From Ignavibacteriales bacterium (lineage in GTDB: Bacteria; Bacteroidota; Ignavibacteria; UBA10030), in the NCBI GenBank assembly GCA_016218005.1, contig JACRFF010000127.1, forward strand, positions 1 through 6,911: DNA of 6,911 nucleotides, in the 5' to 3' direction. Under the pieces are notes generated by a model. That model saw only the letters and a list, made by a program, of their open reading frames with translations, did no database searches and was not told the origin of the DNA. Positions within the stretch are counted from its first letter, which is position 1, and every line of letters begins with the position of its first letter. Of the stretch, positions 1 to 5,920 are shown piece after piece. A program made the translations under genes and the position numbers.

Positions 1-17
1 CGGCTTCGTGCCTGCAC

Positions 18-40
18 GCCTGCCTGTCCGGTAGGCAGGC
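18..40. repeat. Short perfect hairpin within the repeat region
   Basis: GCCTGCCT at 18-25 is the reverse complement of AGGCAGGC at 33-40, leaving a 7-base loop. It shares its left arm with the larger 9-23/65-79 inverted repeat, so the two foldings exclude each other. No T-run follows on either strand, so it does not look like an intrinsic terminator. Confidence 0.8.
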
Positions 41-122
41 CAAAGTGCATTTATGTTTCGGCACGCAGGCGTGCAGGCAGGCGAAGCGACTGAAGAATCT
101 GCTCTTTCAATTGAAAAGTGAG

Positions 123-195
123 ATGCTTCGCTGCGCCCGCCTGCCAACCCGCTAGAACGCGAAGCGGGCTAGAGCGTAGCGGGCAGGCTCAGCAT
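123..195. repeat. Nested palindromic element (repeat within repeat)
   Basis: The outer closing stem is ATGCT (123-127) with AGCAT (191-195). Inside it, GCCTGCC at 139-145 pairs with GGCAGGC at 182-188. The core holds two imperfect tandem units, 151-167 and 168-182, both starting GCTAGA and ending AGCGG. CCCGCT at 148-153 can pair with AGCGGG at either 163-168 or 178-183. This layering suggests one palindromic element inserted into another; that history is inference. The ends of the inner element are nearly identical to a short palindrome inside pepA. Confidence 0.7.
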
Positions 196-251
196 GACAA
201 CTTAAACTTTTTGGTCACCCTCGCTGACGCAAAGCCCGGAATGAAAAACTT

Positions 252-923
252 CTACTGCACCTGCTTCAACTCCACATCGGTCAACTTACCCTCCTTGAGC
301 TGAACCACCCGCGCGGGATAGCGCTTCACAAGGTCGTAGTTGTGCGTTGCCATGAGAATGGCGGTGCCGCGCATGTTGATCTTCAGCAGCAGTTCCATGA
401 TTTCGGCAGAAGAGGTCGGGTCGAGGTTGCCGGTCGGTTCATCGGCAAGAAGGAGGGAAGGTTCATTGATGAGCGCGCGCGCAATGACGACGCGCTGCTG
501 TTCGCCGCCGGAAAGCTCGTGCGGCATCTGATTGCGCTTGTGGCTCAGTCCCACTTCCGCCAGCGAGTGCAATACGCGCTTCTTGAGTTCGGCGCGTTTA
601 GCGTCGGTAACGTGGAGCGTGAACGCCACGTTGTCATACACCGAGCGATCTTCCAGCAGTTTGAAATCCTGAAATACCACGCCCAACTTTCTCCGCAGGT
701 AAGGAATTTCTTTCGGCTTGATGGTGAGGGAGTCGTATCCCGCCACGCGTATGCGTCCGTTCGTCGGCGCGAGGTCGAAGTACAACAATCGCATCAGCGA
801 ACTTTTGCCCGCGCCGGTTTGTCCGACCAGATAGACGAACTCTCCGCGGCTGAGCGTGAAGTCGACTTTTTCGAGGACGGGCTGTCCGTCGAATGCAACG
901 GAGACGTTGACGATTTCAATCAT
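252..923 (-). CDS. ftsE: Cell-division ABC transporter ATP-binding protein FtsE
   Basis: FtsE is the cytoplasmic ATPase of the FtsEX complex, which at the divisome couples ATP hydrolysis to activation of peptidoglycan hydrolases. The 223-residue length is normal for the family. Visible motifs are Walker A GQTGAGKS (34-41, Lys40), the Q-loop in [19 protein letters not shown] (Gln85), the ABC signature LSGGEQQ (137-143), Walker B LLLADE (157-162, catalytic Glu162) and the switch His194 in MATHNYDLV. The Q-loop segment separates FtsE from the similar LolD and MacB ATPases. The frame stays open up to 1046, but ATG at 923 fits the family start (MIEIVNV) and the longer version adds only low-complexity residues. 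The start overlaps the 3' end of pdxA by 8 bp, suggesting translational coupling; only a weak AGG lies upstream. The stop is TAG at 252-254. No ftsX follows within the window. Confidence 0.95.
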   Translation of the reverse strand: MIEIVNVSVAFDGQPVLEKVDFTLSRGEFVYLVGQTGAGKSSLMRLLYFDLAPTNGRIRVAGYDSLTIKPKEIPYLRRKLGVVFQDFKLLEDRSVYDNVAFTLHVTDAKRAELKKRVLHSLAEVGLSHKRNQMPHELSGGEQQRVVIARALINEPSLLLADEPTGNLDPTSSAEIMELLLKINMRGTAILMATHNYDLVKRYPARVVQLKEGKLTDVELKQVQ

Positions 924-1911
924 GCTTCGACCTGTTCTTGACGATAGCGACGGCAAGTTTGATTGCCTCGACCATGCTTGAAGGTTTTGCCTTGCGCTTG
1001 CCCGCGATGTCGTACGCCGTGCCGTGGTCGGGCGAGGTGCGCACAATGCTGAGTCCTGCCGAGTAGTTGACGCCTTTGCCGAATGAACTCATCTTCAGTG
1101 GAATCAAACCTTGGTCGTGGTACATGGCAAGGATGGCGTCGAACTTTTTGTCGAGCCGTTTGCCGAAGAACGCATCCGCAGGGAACGGCCCCGAAACATC
1201 CATGCCGTCTCTCTTCGATGAGGCAATCGCCGGCGCGAGGATGGCGTCCTCTTCCGAGCCGATGAGGCCGTGTTCGCCGGCGTGAGGATTCAACGCCAGC
1301 ACCGCAAGCTTCGGACGCTTGACGGCAAAATCAACTTGACACGCTTGATAGACGACCTGAATTTTTTCGATGACCTTTTCTTGACTCATCTGCGGAGCGA
1401 CCCCTTGGAGTGGAGCGTGTGCCGTTACAAGTCCCACGCGCATCGAAGGGGAGACCAGCATCATGGCCACGTGCTGGCTCCGGCTGAAGAGCGTCACCAT
1501 TTCCGTTTGTCCCGGGAAACTGTAACCGGCAAGATTCAACGCCTCTTTGGATGTCGGCGCAGTGGCCATGGCGTGGATTTTTTTCTGCAAACACAACTCG
1601 ACCGCACGTTCGATGGCAATGCCGGCGTTCTTGCCTCCGGATTTTGTCGGCGAGCCGTAGGTTACGTCTGCCGCAATTCCGTCTCCGACATCCACCACCG
1701 GAATCACCGATGCCTTGTACGCAGACAGCGTGGATTTCTCGAGCTTGACTTTTATCTTGAGAGAACGGGCAACGTCGGTGAACACTGCCATCGGACCGAT
1801 GAGTACCGGCTGGCAGAGTTGACGCACGCCGGGTTGGGCAATTGCCTTCAAGGCAACTTCGGGACCGACGCCGTTGAAATCGCCGATCGTTATCCCAACA
1901 ATCGGTTTCAA
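916..1911 (-). CDS. pdxA: 4-hydroxythreonine-4-phosphate dehydrogenase PdxA
   Basis: PdxA oxidises 4-phosphooxy-L-threonine with NAD(P)+ in the DXP-dependent route to pyridoxal phosphate; the product decarboxylates and is condensed by PdxJ. At 331 residues it is close to the E. coli enzyme (329). Family marks are GDFNGVGPE (10-18), the three metal-binding histidines His165 (TAHAPL), His210 (NPHAGEHG) and His265 (MYHDQGLIPLK), the contacts Lys273, Asn282 and Arg291, and the C-terminal SPDHGTAYDIAGK (293-305). One known substrate-contact position is changed: GQTE at 134-137, where E. coli has GHTE with His136. The start codon is TTG at 1911, sharing the four bases TTGA with the upstream stop. 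GGAG at 1926-1923 lies 11 nt upstream, rather far, so coupled re-initiation is plausible. The only other plausible family in the Pfam group is PdxA2 (4-phospho-D-threonate/erythronate dehydrogenase), which the cell-division neighbour does not suggest. Confidence 0.94.
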   Translation of the reverse strand: MKPIVGITIGDFNGVGPEVALKAIAQPGVRQLCQPVLIGPMAVFTDVARSLKIKVKLEKSTLSAYKASVIPVVDVGDGIAADVTYGSPTKSGGKNAGIAIERAVELCLQKKIHAMATAPTSKEALNLAGYSFPGQTEMVTLFSRSQHVAMMLVSPSMRVGLVTAHAPLQGVAPQMSQEKVIEKIQVVYQACQVDFAVKRPKLAVLALNPHAGEHGLIGSEEDAILAPAIASSKRDGMDVSGPFPADAFFGKRLDKKFDAILAMYHDQGLIPLKMSSFGKGVNYSAGLSIVRTSPDHGTAYDIAGKRKAKPSSMVEAIKLAVAIVKNRSKHD

Positions 1912-3224
1912 AGGTTTTCAGTCTCCGCCAAAATGTAGTTGCCGGTGCGGTTAGGGTCGGTGAAGATGAATTTCTTTTTGAGCGCCGGGTAGAGCCACAC
2001 CTCCGTTGCATACGTGGATGGCCGGAACACTCGGTCGGTGCGTGCCGGCGCGCCGAAGAGAATCAAGATTCTGCCGCGGTCAGTTTTATAGCCGTCGTTT
2101 TCGCTCTGCGTCGAAAAGCGGCGGATCGCTTCATCCACGCGGCGGTAGTATTCCGCCATCACCGGATTGTACACGAGAGTCGTATCGGGTGAACGCTTGC
2201 GCCAGAATTTCTTGAGGCCTTCTTCGCGTCGCGACGTCGAGAAAGAAGAAAGTTCGTCTATCTCTTCTTCCGTTGCGATGTGATGGAGCGATTCAATCGC
2301 CAGATTCAGATTGGACAACGACGCCGGTCGGTTCGGCCACAACACGCGAATCGGGTACTCGCGGCGAATCGTTTGGCCCGAACACTCCAGAGTCAGGTGC
2401 AGACGATAGGTTCCCTCTTCGAGTTTTTCCACCGGCAGCGGGATGAGTATGGATTGTTCTTTCCCCGGTCTGATACGGTAACGAAGTTGAGAACCGACCT
2501 GAATTTCAGGATATCCATGGATGAGCACGCAGCGCGATCCTTGAAGGTGAAGAAGCAAGTGGTCATCATCTTCCCGCCGGTTGATGTTCCAATCCACCAC
2601 AACAGGCATACCGAGCGGAAGATGTGCAACCTGAAACAGCAATGCGCCGTACGATCCGACCATCGCCGCGCCGCCAAGATTTGCGACACGGAAGCTATCG
2701 CTGGGAACGGTCGGCGAGTCGAACTCAATCATAATAGGCGGGGAGAGAGCGAGAGAATCAGATGCAGGCATGCGCACTTGCAACGTTTGGTTGCGCTCCA
2801 CCATCGTCTTGCCCGATTCCAAATCTTTGACTTCAAACTGGATTCTGTACGAACCGCTTTCGAGGAGAAAGGAGATGGCGTCCTGAAGGTCGCTCAAGCT
2901 TTCTTCGCGCGCCGATGCGCGGGTCAATTCGATTGGCTTGATGGAGCGCGAGGCCGAGTATCCTTTGTCGTTGAGGAGTTCGACCAGCAGTTCGCCGCGT
3001 GCACGAAAGAGGTCGTTCGAGCGGACGAACACGAAAAAGTTTTTGGGAATCCGGTAATGGAGATTGACGACCGCGCGATTGGAATCGGTGAAGAAGATTG
3101 CCGACTCGATGGGGCCGCCGTGGTTTTTTTCTACACTGCCCATGGGCGCTCCTCGCATCGGCTGACCGAAGAGCGACACGCTTGCCGAGAACAACAAGAT
3201 TGAAACCACGCTCACTGTTTTCAT
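1908..3224 (-). CDS. Exported GWxTD domain-containing protein
   Basis: This is a 438-residue protein with a C-terminal GWxTD domain, a family of unknown function common in Bacteroidota, Ignavibacteria and related phyla. Residues 1-21 form a signal peptide: Lys2, a hydrophobic core (VSVVSILLFSASVSLF) and an end at FGQ. There is no lipobox cysteine, so export to the periplasm by Sec and signal peptidase I is the inference. The middle (about 40-295) looks beta-rich, with repeated short strands such as GSYRIQFEVKD and GTYRLHLTLE. The GWxTD domain occupies roughly 355-432: YYRRVDEAIRRF, then GYKTDRGRILILFGAP (378-393), then EVWLYPALKKKFIFTD. Tryptophan in the name-giving motif is replaced by Tyr379. 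A TTG at 3287 would extend the frame by 21 residues, but ATG at 3224 has the signal peptide and GGAG 9 nt upstream. It overlaps pdxA by 4 bp. Its function is unknown. Confidence 0.88.
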   Translation of the reverse strand: MKTVSVVSILLFSASVSLFGQPMRGAPMGSVEKNHGGPIESAIFFTDSNRAVVNLHYRIPKNFFVFVRSNDLFRARGELLVELLNDKGYSASRSIKPIELTRASAREESLSDLQDAISFLLESGSYRIQFEVKDLESGKTMVERNQTLQVRMPASDSLALSPPIMIEFDSPTVPSDSFRVANLGGAAMVGSYGALLFQVAHLPLGMPVVVDWNINRREDDDHLLLHLQGSRCVLIHGYPEIQVGSQLRYRIRPGKEQSILIPLPVEKLEEGTYRLHLTLECSGQTIRREYPIRVLWPNRPASLSNLNLAIESLHHIATEEEIDELSSFSTSRREEGLKKFWRKRSPDTTLVYNPVMAEYYRRVDEAIRRFSTQSENDGYKTDRGRILILFGAPARTDRVFRPSTYATEVWLYPALKKKFIFTDPNRTGNYILAETENL

Positions 3225-3233
3225 CACACAAAA

Positions 3234-3237
3234 CTCC
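3234..3237 (-). promoter_or_regulatory. Ribosome binding site of the GWxTD gene
   Basis: GGAG on the minus strand, 9 nt before ATG at 3224. It decides the start against the in-frame TTG at 3287, and translation from here begins directly with the signal peptide. Confidence 0.65.
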
Positions 3238-3258
3238 ACGATAGATTGTTGCGTGAAA

Positions 3259-3287
3259 AACATACACAGAAACCGAGGGAAAGGCAA
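3259..3287 (-). promoter_or_regulatory. Candidate sigma-70-like promoter for GWxTD-pdxA-ftsE
   Basis: In the 90-bp gap after pepA, the minus strand has TTGCCT (3287-3282) and TATGTT (3264-3259) separated by 17 bp, each matching 4 of 6 consensus bases. Transcription would start near 3252 and give a leader of about 28 nt. The TATGTTTT stretch also resembles the Bacteroidota -7 element (TAnnTTTG), though without its final G. This is pattern matching only. The gene could also be served by read-through from nrnA-pepA, as there is no terminator in the gap. Confidence 0.4.
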
Positions 3288-3314
3288 CCGATGCGATCTG
3301 CGGCTGGCAGTCGG

Positions 3315-4823
3315 TTACTTCCAATGCCGCAGGAATTCCGTCAGCAGGCGCGCGCCGACGCCGGAGCCTCCCTTGGGAATGTAGTCTTGTGGTTCCTCAA
3401 TGATCGCCGTGCCGGCAATATCAAGGTGCGCCCATTTGTATTTTCCGATGAACTTTTTCAGAAACCACGCCGCGGTGATGGCTCCGCCCCAGCGTCCGCC
3501 GACATTCTTCACGTCGGCAACGTCGCTCTTGATTTGCTTTTCGTACTCGTCGAACAGCGGCAGCCGCCACACGCGCTCGTAGGTTTTTTCACCGGCGTGC
3601 TTCAGCGCGCGCATGAGGGTTTCATCGTTGCCCATCAATCCTGTGGCGTGGTGGCCAAGCGCTACAACAACCGCCCCCGTCAACGTTGCGAGGTCAATGA
3701 CGACCGAAGGTTTGAATGTTTCCGCATATCCAAGCGCGTCGGCAAGAATGAGCCGGCCTTCGGCATCGGTGTCGTCGATTTCCGACGTCATGCCGTTGTA
3801 GTGCGTTACAATGTCGCCCGGGCGAAACGACGAACCTGAAAGCATGTTTTCGACGGCCGGGATCACTCCGATGATGTGAACGGGAAGCTTGAGCCGCGCG
3901 ACCGTCTCGAATGTGCCGATGACCGCCGCCGCACCGGACATATCCATTTTCATCTCCGCCATTCCCGCCGATGGCTTGATCGAGATGCCGCCGCTGTCAA
4001 ATGTAACGCCCTTGCCGACAAGCACGATGGGTTGTTTCTTCGGATTGCCGTACTCAAGCACGATCAATCGCGGACGATGCGCACTGCCCCGACAGACCGC
4101 AAGCACGCCCCCCATGTTCAACTCACGAATTTCCGATTCATCCAACACCTTTGCTGAGAAGTTATTGCGGTGGGCGGCATCGATGGCGGCTTGCGCAAGC
4201 GTTTCGGGATAGATTTCATTGCCCGGGGCGTTGGCCAGATCGCGGGCCAAGGTCGTTCCTGCGATATTGGCTTCTGCTTCGTGAAGTGCGTTCGTTGCAA
4301 CACGCGCGTATGCCGCATCCGGAGAACACAATAGAAGTTCGGCGAGCTTAGGCGGCGCATCATTCTTTTTGGTGATATACTTGTCGTACGTGTATGTCCC
4401 AAGCGCCGCGCCTTCACAGACAGCGACGATGACGTCGTGCCTGCCCGACTGATGGCGGGCGGGCGCATTGCCGCGCAGTGCAGGAATCCAAACGGCGAGC
4501 GATGTAGCTTTGAGACTGCGCGCTTTCTTAGCCGCCGCCGATGCAGATCGTCGGTATGTTTCTAATGTCGCTTTCTTGCGGTCGCCCAAACCGACAAGCA
4601 CTACTTTGATTGTGCGGTTTCCTTTCTTCGCATAAACAACGTGCACGTCCTGAGCTTTTGCTTTGAAATCTCCCGTGTCGAGTACCGACGCTGCGTGTGC
4701 GCCGTAGGCGCGCGTCAACAATGCTGCCTGCTGTTTGAACTGTGCAGCGTTGCTGAAAAAAAACAGTGCGACAACGTCCGTGGGAATCTGGTGCAGCGCC
4801 GTCTTCTTGAATTTGAATGTCAT
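3315..4823 (-). CDS. pepA: Leucyl aminopeptidase, M17 family (PepA)
   Basis: This is a cytosolic two-metal aminopeptidase that removes N-terminal residues, mainly hydrophobic ones, during peptide turnover; family members are hexamers. The protein has 502 residues, the usual length. The N-terminal M17 domain covers about 1-165 and the catalytic domain about 180-500. Metal and catalytic residues align one position after E. coli PepA: Lys271, Asp276 (GKGVTFDSGG), Lys283, Asp294 (MKMDMSG), Asp353, Glu355 and Arg357. The signature reads DTDAEGRL (351-358) instead of NTDAEGRL, so its first Asn is Asp351; the metal ligands are intact. ATG at 4823 has a perfect AAGGAG 6 nt upstream, 13 bp after the nrnA stop, which indicates co-transcription. 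Codons for residues about 120-129, in a linker of the N-terminal domain, form a GC-rich palindrome related to the repeats downstream of ftsE. The more distant M17 member PepB is less likely, given the full-length N-terminal domain. Confidence 0.95.
   Translation of the reverse strand: MTFKFKKTALHQIPTDVVALFFFSNAAQFKQQAALLTRAYGAHAASVLDTGDFKAKAQDVHVVYAKKGNRTIKVVLVGLGDRKKATLETYRRSASAAAKKARSLKATSLAVWIPALRGNAPARHQSGRHDVIVAVCEGAALGTYTYDKYITKKNDAPPKLAELLLCSPDAAYARVATNALHEAEANIAGTTLARDLANAPGNEIYPETLAQAAIDAAHRNNFSAKVLDESEIRELNMGGVLAVCRGSAHRPRLIVLEYGNPKKQPIVLVGKGVTFDSGGISIKPSAGMAEMKMDMSGAAAVIGTFETVARLKLPVHIIGVIPAVENMLSGSSFRPGDIVTHYNGMTSEIDDTDAEGRLILADALGYAETFKPSVVIDLATLTGAVVVALGHHATGLMGNDETLMRALKHAGEKTYERVWRLPLFDEYEKQIKSDVADVKNVGGRWGGAITAAWFLKKFIGKYKWAHLDIAGTAIIEEPQDYIPKGGSGVGARLLTEFLRHWK
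4439..4464. repeat. Palindromic element inside the pepA coding sequence
   Basis: GCCTGCCCG (4439-4447) faces CGGGCGGGC (4456-4464) across an 8-base loop, a 9-bp stem with one G-T pair. The plus-strand left arm is identical over 9 bases to the minus strand of 188-180. The right end TGGCGGGCGGGC (4453-4464) matches the minus strand of 146-135 at 11 of 12 bases, in the same order. It keeps the pepA frame open and encodes roughly Ala120 to His129, just before the strand VIVAV. Confidence 0.6.
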
Positions 4824-4829
4824 AGCTCT

Positions 4830-4835
4830 CTCCTT
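4830..4835 (-). promoter_or_regulatory. Strong Shine-Dalgarno sequence of pepA
   Basis: AAGGAG on the minus strand, 6 nt before ATG at 4823 and only 1 nt after the nrnA stop codon (4837-4839). Full consensus, so pepA should be translated efficiently even though it is the second gene of its transcript. Confidence 0.85.
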
Positions 4836-4836
4836 G

Positions 4837-5838
4837 CTATCGGGTAAAGGTTTTGGCCTTATCTACAACTTGGGAAATCAACTGATCCAATTTCGAGTTG
4901 GCAACGCCACAGGTGGCGACGCGTGCGCCTGCCGCGTTCTTATGTCCGTTGCCGCCGAACTGCTTCGCCAGTTCGTTGACCCAGATATCTCCCTTTGAGC
5001 GAAAATTGATCTTGATGCAATCGGCAAGTTCCGTGAACATCAATCCGATCTGCACGTTCTTGATGGAGAGCGTATAGGGGACGAACGCATCTGTGTCGGA
5101 TTCTGATGCGCCGGTTCGATGGAACATCTCTTGCGACAAAACTATGTATGCGATCTTGCCGTCGCTCGACGTGCGTAAACCGGAAAGCCCTTCCCCCAGC
5201 AAACGCAATCTGCCGGCAGTGCCTTGTTCGTAAACTTGGTCGTAGATCCAAACGGGATCCGCTCCCTTCTCGATCAGTTCTGCAATAATGTGGTGCACAT
5301 CAGGGTCCGTTTTGGGATACTTGAACGACCCGGTATCGGTCATGATGGCCGTGTACAGACTGATGGCGATGTCTTTGCTGAGATTTCCATGGTTGAGGTA
5401 CGAAACGAGCCGGTACACGATTTCGCCGGTTGCGGTTGATGATTCATCAAGAATGTACAGTTCGGCAAATGGTGAAGGTTCGAGATGATGGTCGATGCAT
5501 ACTTTGGTGGCTCGGCTTGCCAGCACGGCATCCTGTAAACTGACTAAGCGGTCGGGATGATTTGAGTCCAGAACGAGAATCGCGTCCGCCTCCGCCACGA
5601 TCTTGGAATGGCGGTGAGCGGCAAACTGTTCAATCGGGTAGACGTCGTTGAGGAAAGCATAGTTGGGCGGCGTTGCGCTGTGGTTGAGAATGACCGCCTC
5701 CTTGCCGAGCGAGCGAAGATACGAAGCCAACGCCGTCTCGCTGCCGAGGCCGTCGCCATCGGGGTTGACATGCGTGGTGAGGACAAACGTTCGACTTCGG
5801 TCAACAATGGCTTTGAACTGTTCAAACTCGTTGTTCAC
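4837..5838 (-). CDS. nrnA: DHH/DHHA1 phosphoesterase, NrnA-like (nanoRNase/pAp phosphatase)
   Basis: NrnA-type enzymes degrade 2-5-nt RNA fragments and often dephosphorylate 3'-phosphoadenosine 5'-phosphate, in the cytoplasm with Mn2+. At 333 residues the size is typical. DHH domain motifs run in order: HVNPDGDGLGS (23-33, metal ligands His23, Asp27, Asp29), LVLDSNHPDRL (88-98, Asp91), the name motif CIDHH (114-118) and MTDTGSFKY (166-174, Asp168). The C-terminal DHHA1 domain ends with FGGNGHKNAAG (294-304), a one-residue variant of the usual GGGGH RNA-binding loop. The start is GTG at 5838 with GGAAGG 8 nt upstream; the ATG at 5854-5852 is out of frame. The gene begins 26 nt after a strong terminator and has no clear promoter of its own. 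It runs into pepA. Assignment to the DHH family is secure; the exact substrate (nanoRNA, pAp or a cyclic-dinucleotide product) cannot be read from the sequence. Confidence 0.9.
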   Translation of the reverse strand: MNNEFEQFKAIVDRSRTFVLTTHVNPDGDGLGSETALASYLRSLGKEAVILNHSATPPNYAFLNDVYPIEQFAAHRHSKIVAEADAILVLDSNHPDRLVSLQDAVLASRATKVCIDHHLEPSPFAELYILDESSTATGEIVYRLVSYLNHGNLSKDIAISLYTAIMTDTGSFKYPKTDPDVHHIIAELIEKGADPVWIYDQVYEQGTAGRLRLLGEGLSGLRTSSDGKIAYIVLSQEMFHRTGASESDTDAFVPYTLSIKNVQIGLMFTELADCIKINFRSKGDIWVNELAKQFGGNGHKNAAGARVATCGVANSKLDQLISQVVDKAKTFTR

Positions 5839-5846
5839 TATCTGAA

Positions 5847-5852
5847 CCTTCC
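5847..5852 (-). promoter_or_regulatory. Ribosome binding site fixing the GTG start of nrnA
   Basis: GGAAGG on the minus strand, 8 nt before GTG at 5838. The nearby ATG overlaps this element and is out of frame with NrnA, which supports GTG as the start. Confidence 0.7.
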
Positions 5853-5864
5853 ATAGAACTTAAC

Positions 5865-5902
5865 AAAAAAGGTGTGGCTCCCTACGAAGAAGCCACACCT
5901 TT
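5865..5902 (-). terminator. Rho-independent terminator of the oxidoreductase transcript
   Basis: Read on the minus strand, AAAGGTGTGGCT (5902-5891) is followed by an 11-nt loop and its perfect complement AGCCACACCTTT (5879-5868), a 12-bp stem. The T-run continues to six T (5870-5865), then GTTAAG. It lies 18 bp after the stop codon at 5921. On the plus strand only three T follow the stem, so termination should act mainly on minus-strand transcripts. Confidence 0.92.
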
Positions 5903-5920
5903 CCGAGTTGTCTTGCCGCG

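Larger units (their letters stand above)
1..208. repeat. Composite GC-rich palindromic repeat region downstream of ftsE
   Basis: This stretch has no credible gene and is built almost entirely from inverted repeats. A 15-base arm at 9-23 is exactly inverted at 65-79. The pairing resumes with CTTCG at 4-8 against CGAAG at 82-86, after a 2-base bulge, giving a large potential cruciform. Inside it is an 8-bp hairpin (18-25 with 33-40). A 12-base perfect palindrome TTTCAATTGAAA lies at 105-116. A second nested element spans 123-195. On the minus strand, the flanks 'GTCATGCTGAGC' and 'GCGAAGCATCTC' resemble a dispersed intergenic repeat I associate with Bacteroidota/Ignavibacteria metagenomic genomes; that link is from memory and unverified. 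The region lies in the 3' flank of the ftsE transcript and could act as an RNA stabiliser or weak terminator, but no clean T-tract follows any hairpin. Confidence 0.75.

Noticed and set aside
1..208. Possible CRISPR array
   Set aside because: The repeats are inverted, unequal and irregularly spaced, with no constant direct repeat or uniform spacers and no cas genes.
118..303. 61-codon plus-strand open frame across the repeat region
   Set aside because: It is composed of repeat sequence and the antisense end of ftsE, with no RBS or recognisable protein.
924..1046. N-terminal extension of FtsE by 41 residues
   Set aside because: The extra codons overlap pdxA in another frame and encode a low-complexity Arg/Ser/Thr-rich stretch, whereas ATG at 923 gives the family-typical start.
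1270..1938. 222-codon plus-strand open frame opposite pdxA, and a 199-codon one at 342-941 opposite ftsE
   Set aside because: Both are antisense to clearly conserved genes and show no motifs; codon bias of the real genes keeps these frames open.
2280..3203. 307-codon open frame on the plus strand opposite the GWxTD gene
   Set aside because: It lies wholly antisense to a gene with a signal peptide, RBS and recognisable domain. Its translation is rich in Arg/His/Phe with no family motif, typical of an antisense shadow.
3298..3332. 7-bp inverted repeat (GCCGCAG/CTGCGGC) spanning the pepA stop as a terminator
   Set aside because: The loop is 21 nt and no T-run follows on the minus strand, so it does not qualify as an intrinsic terminator.
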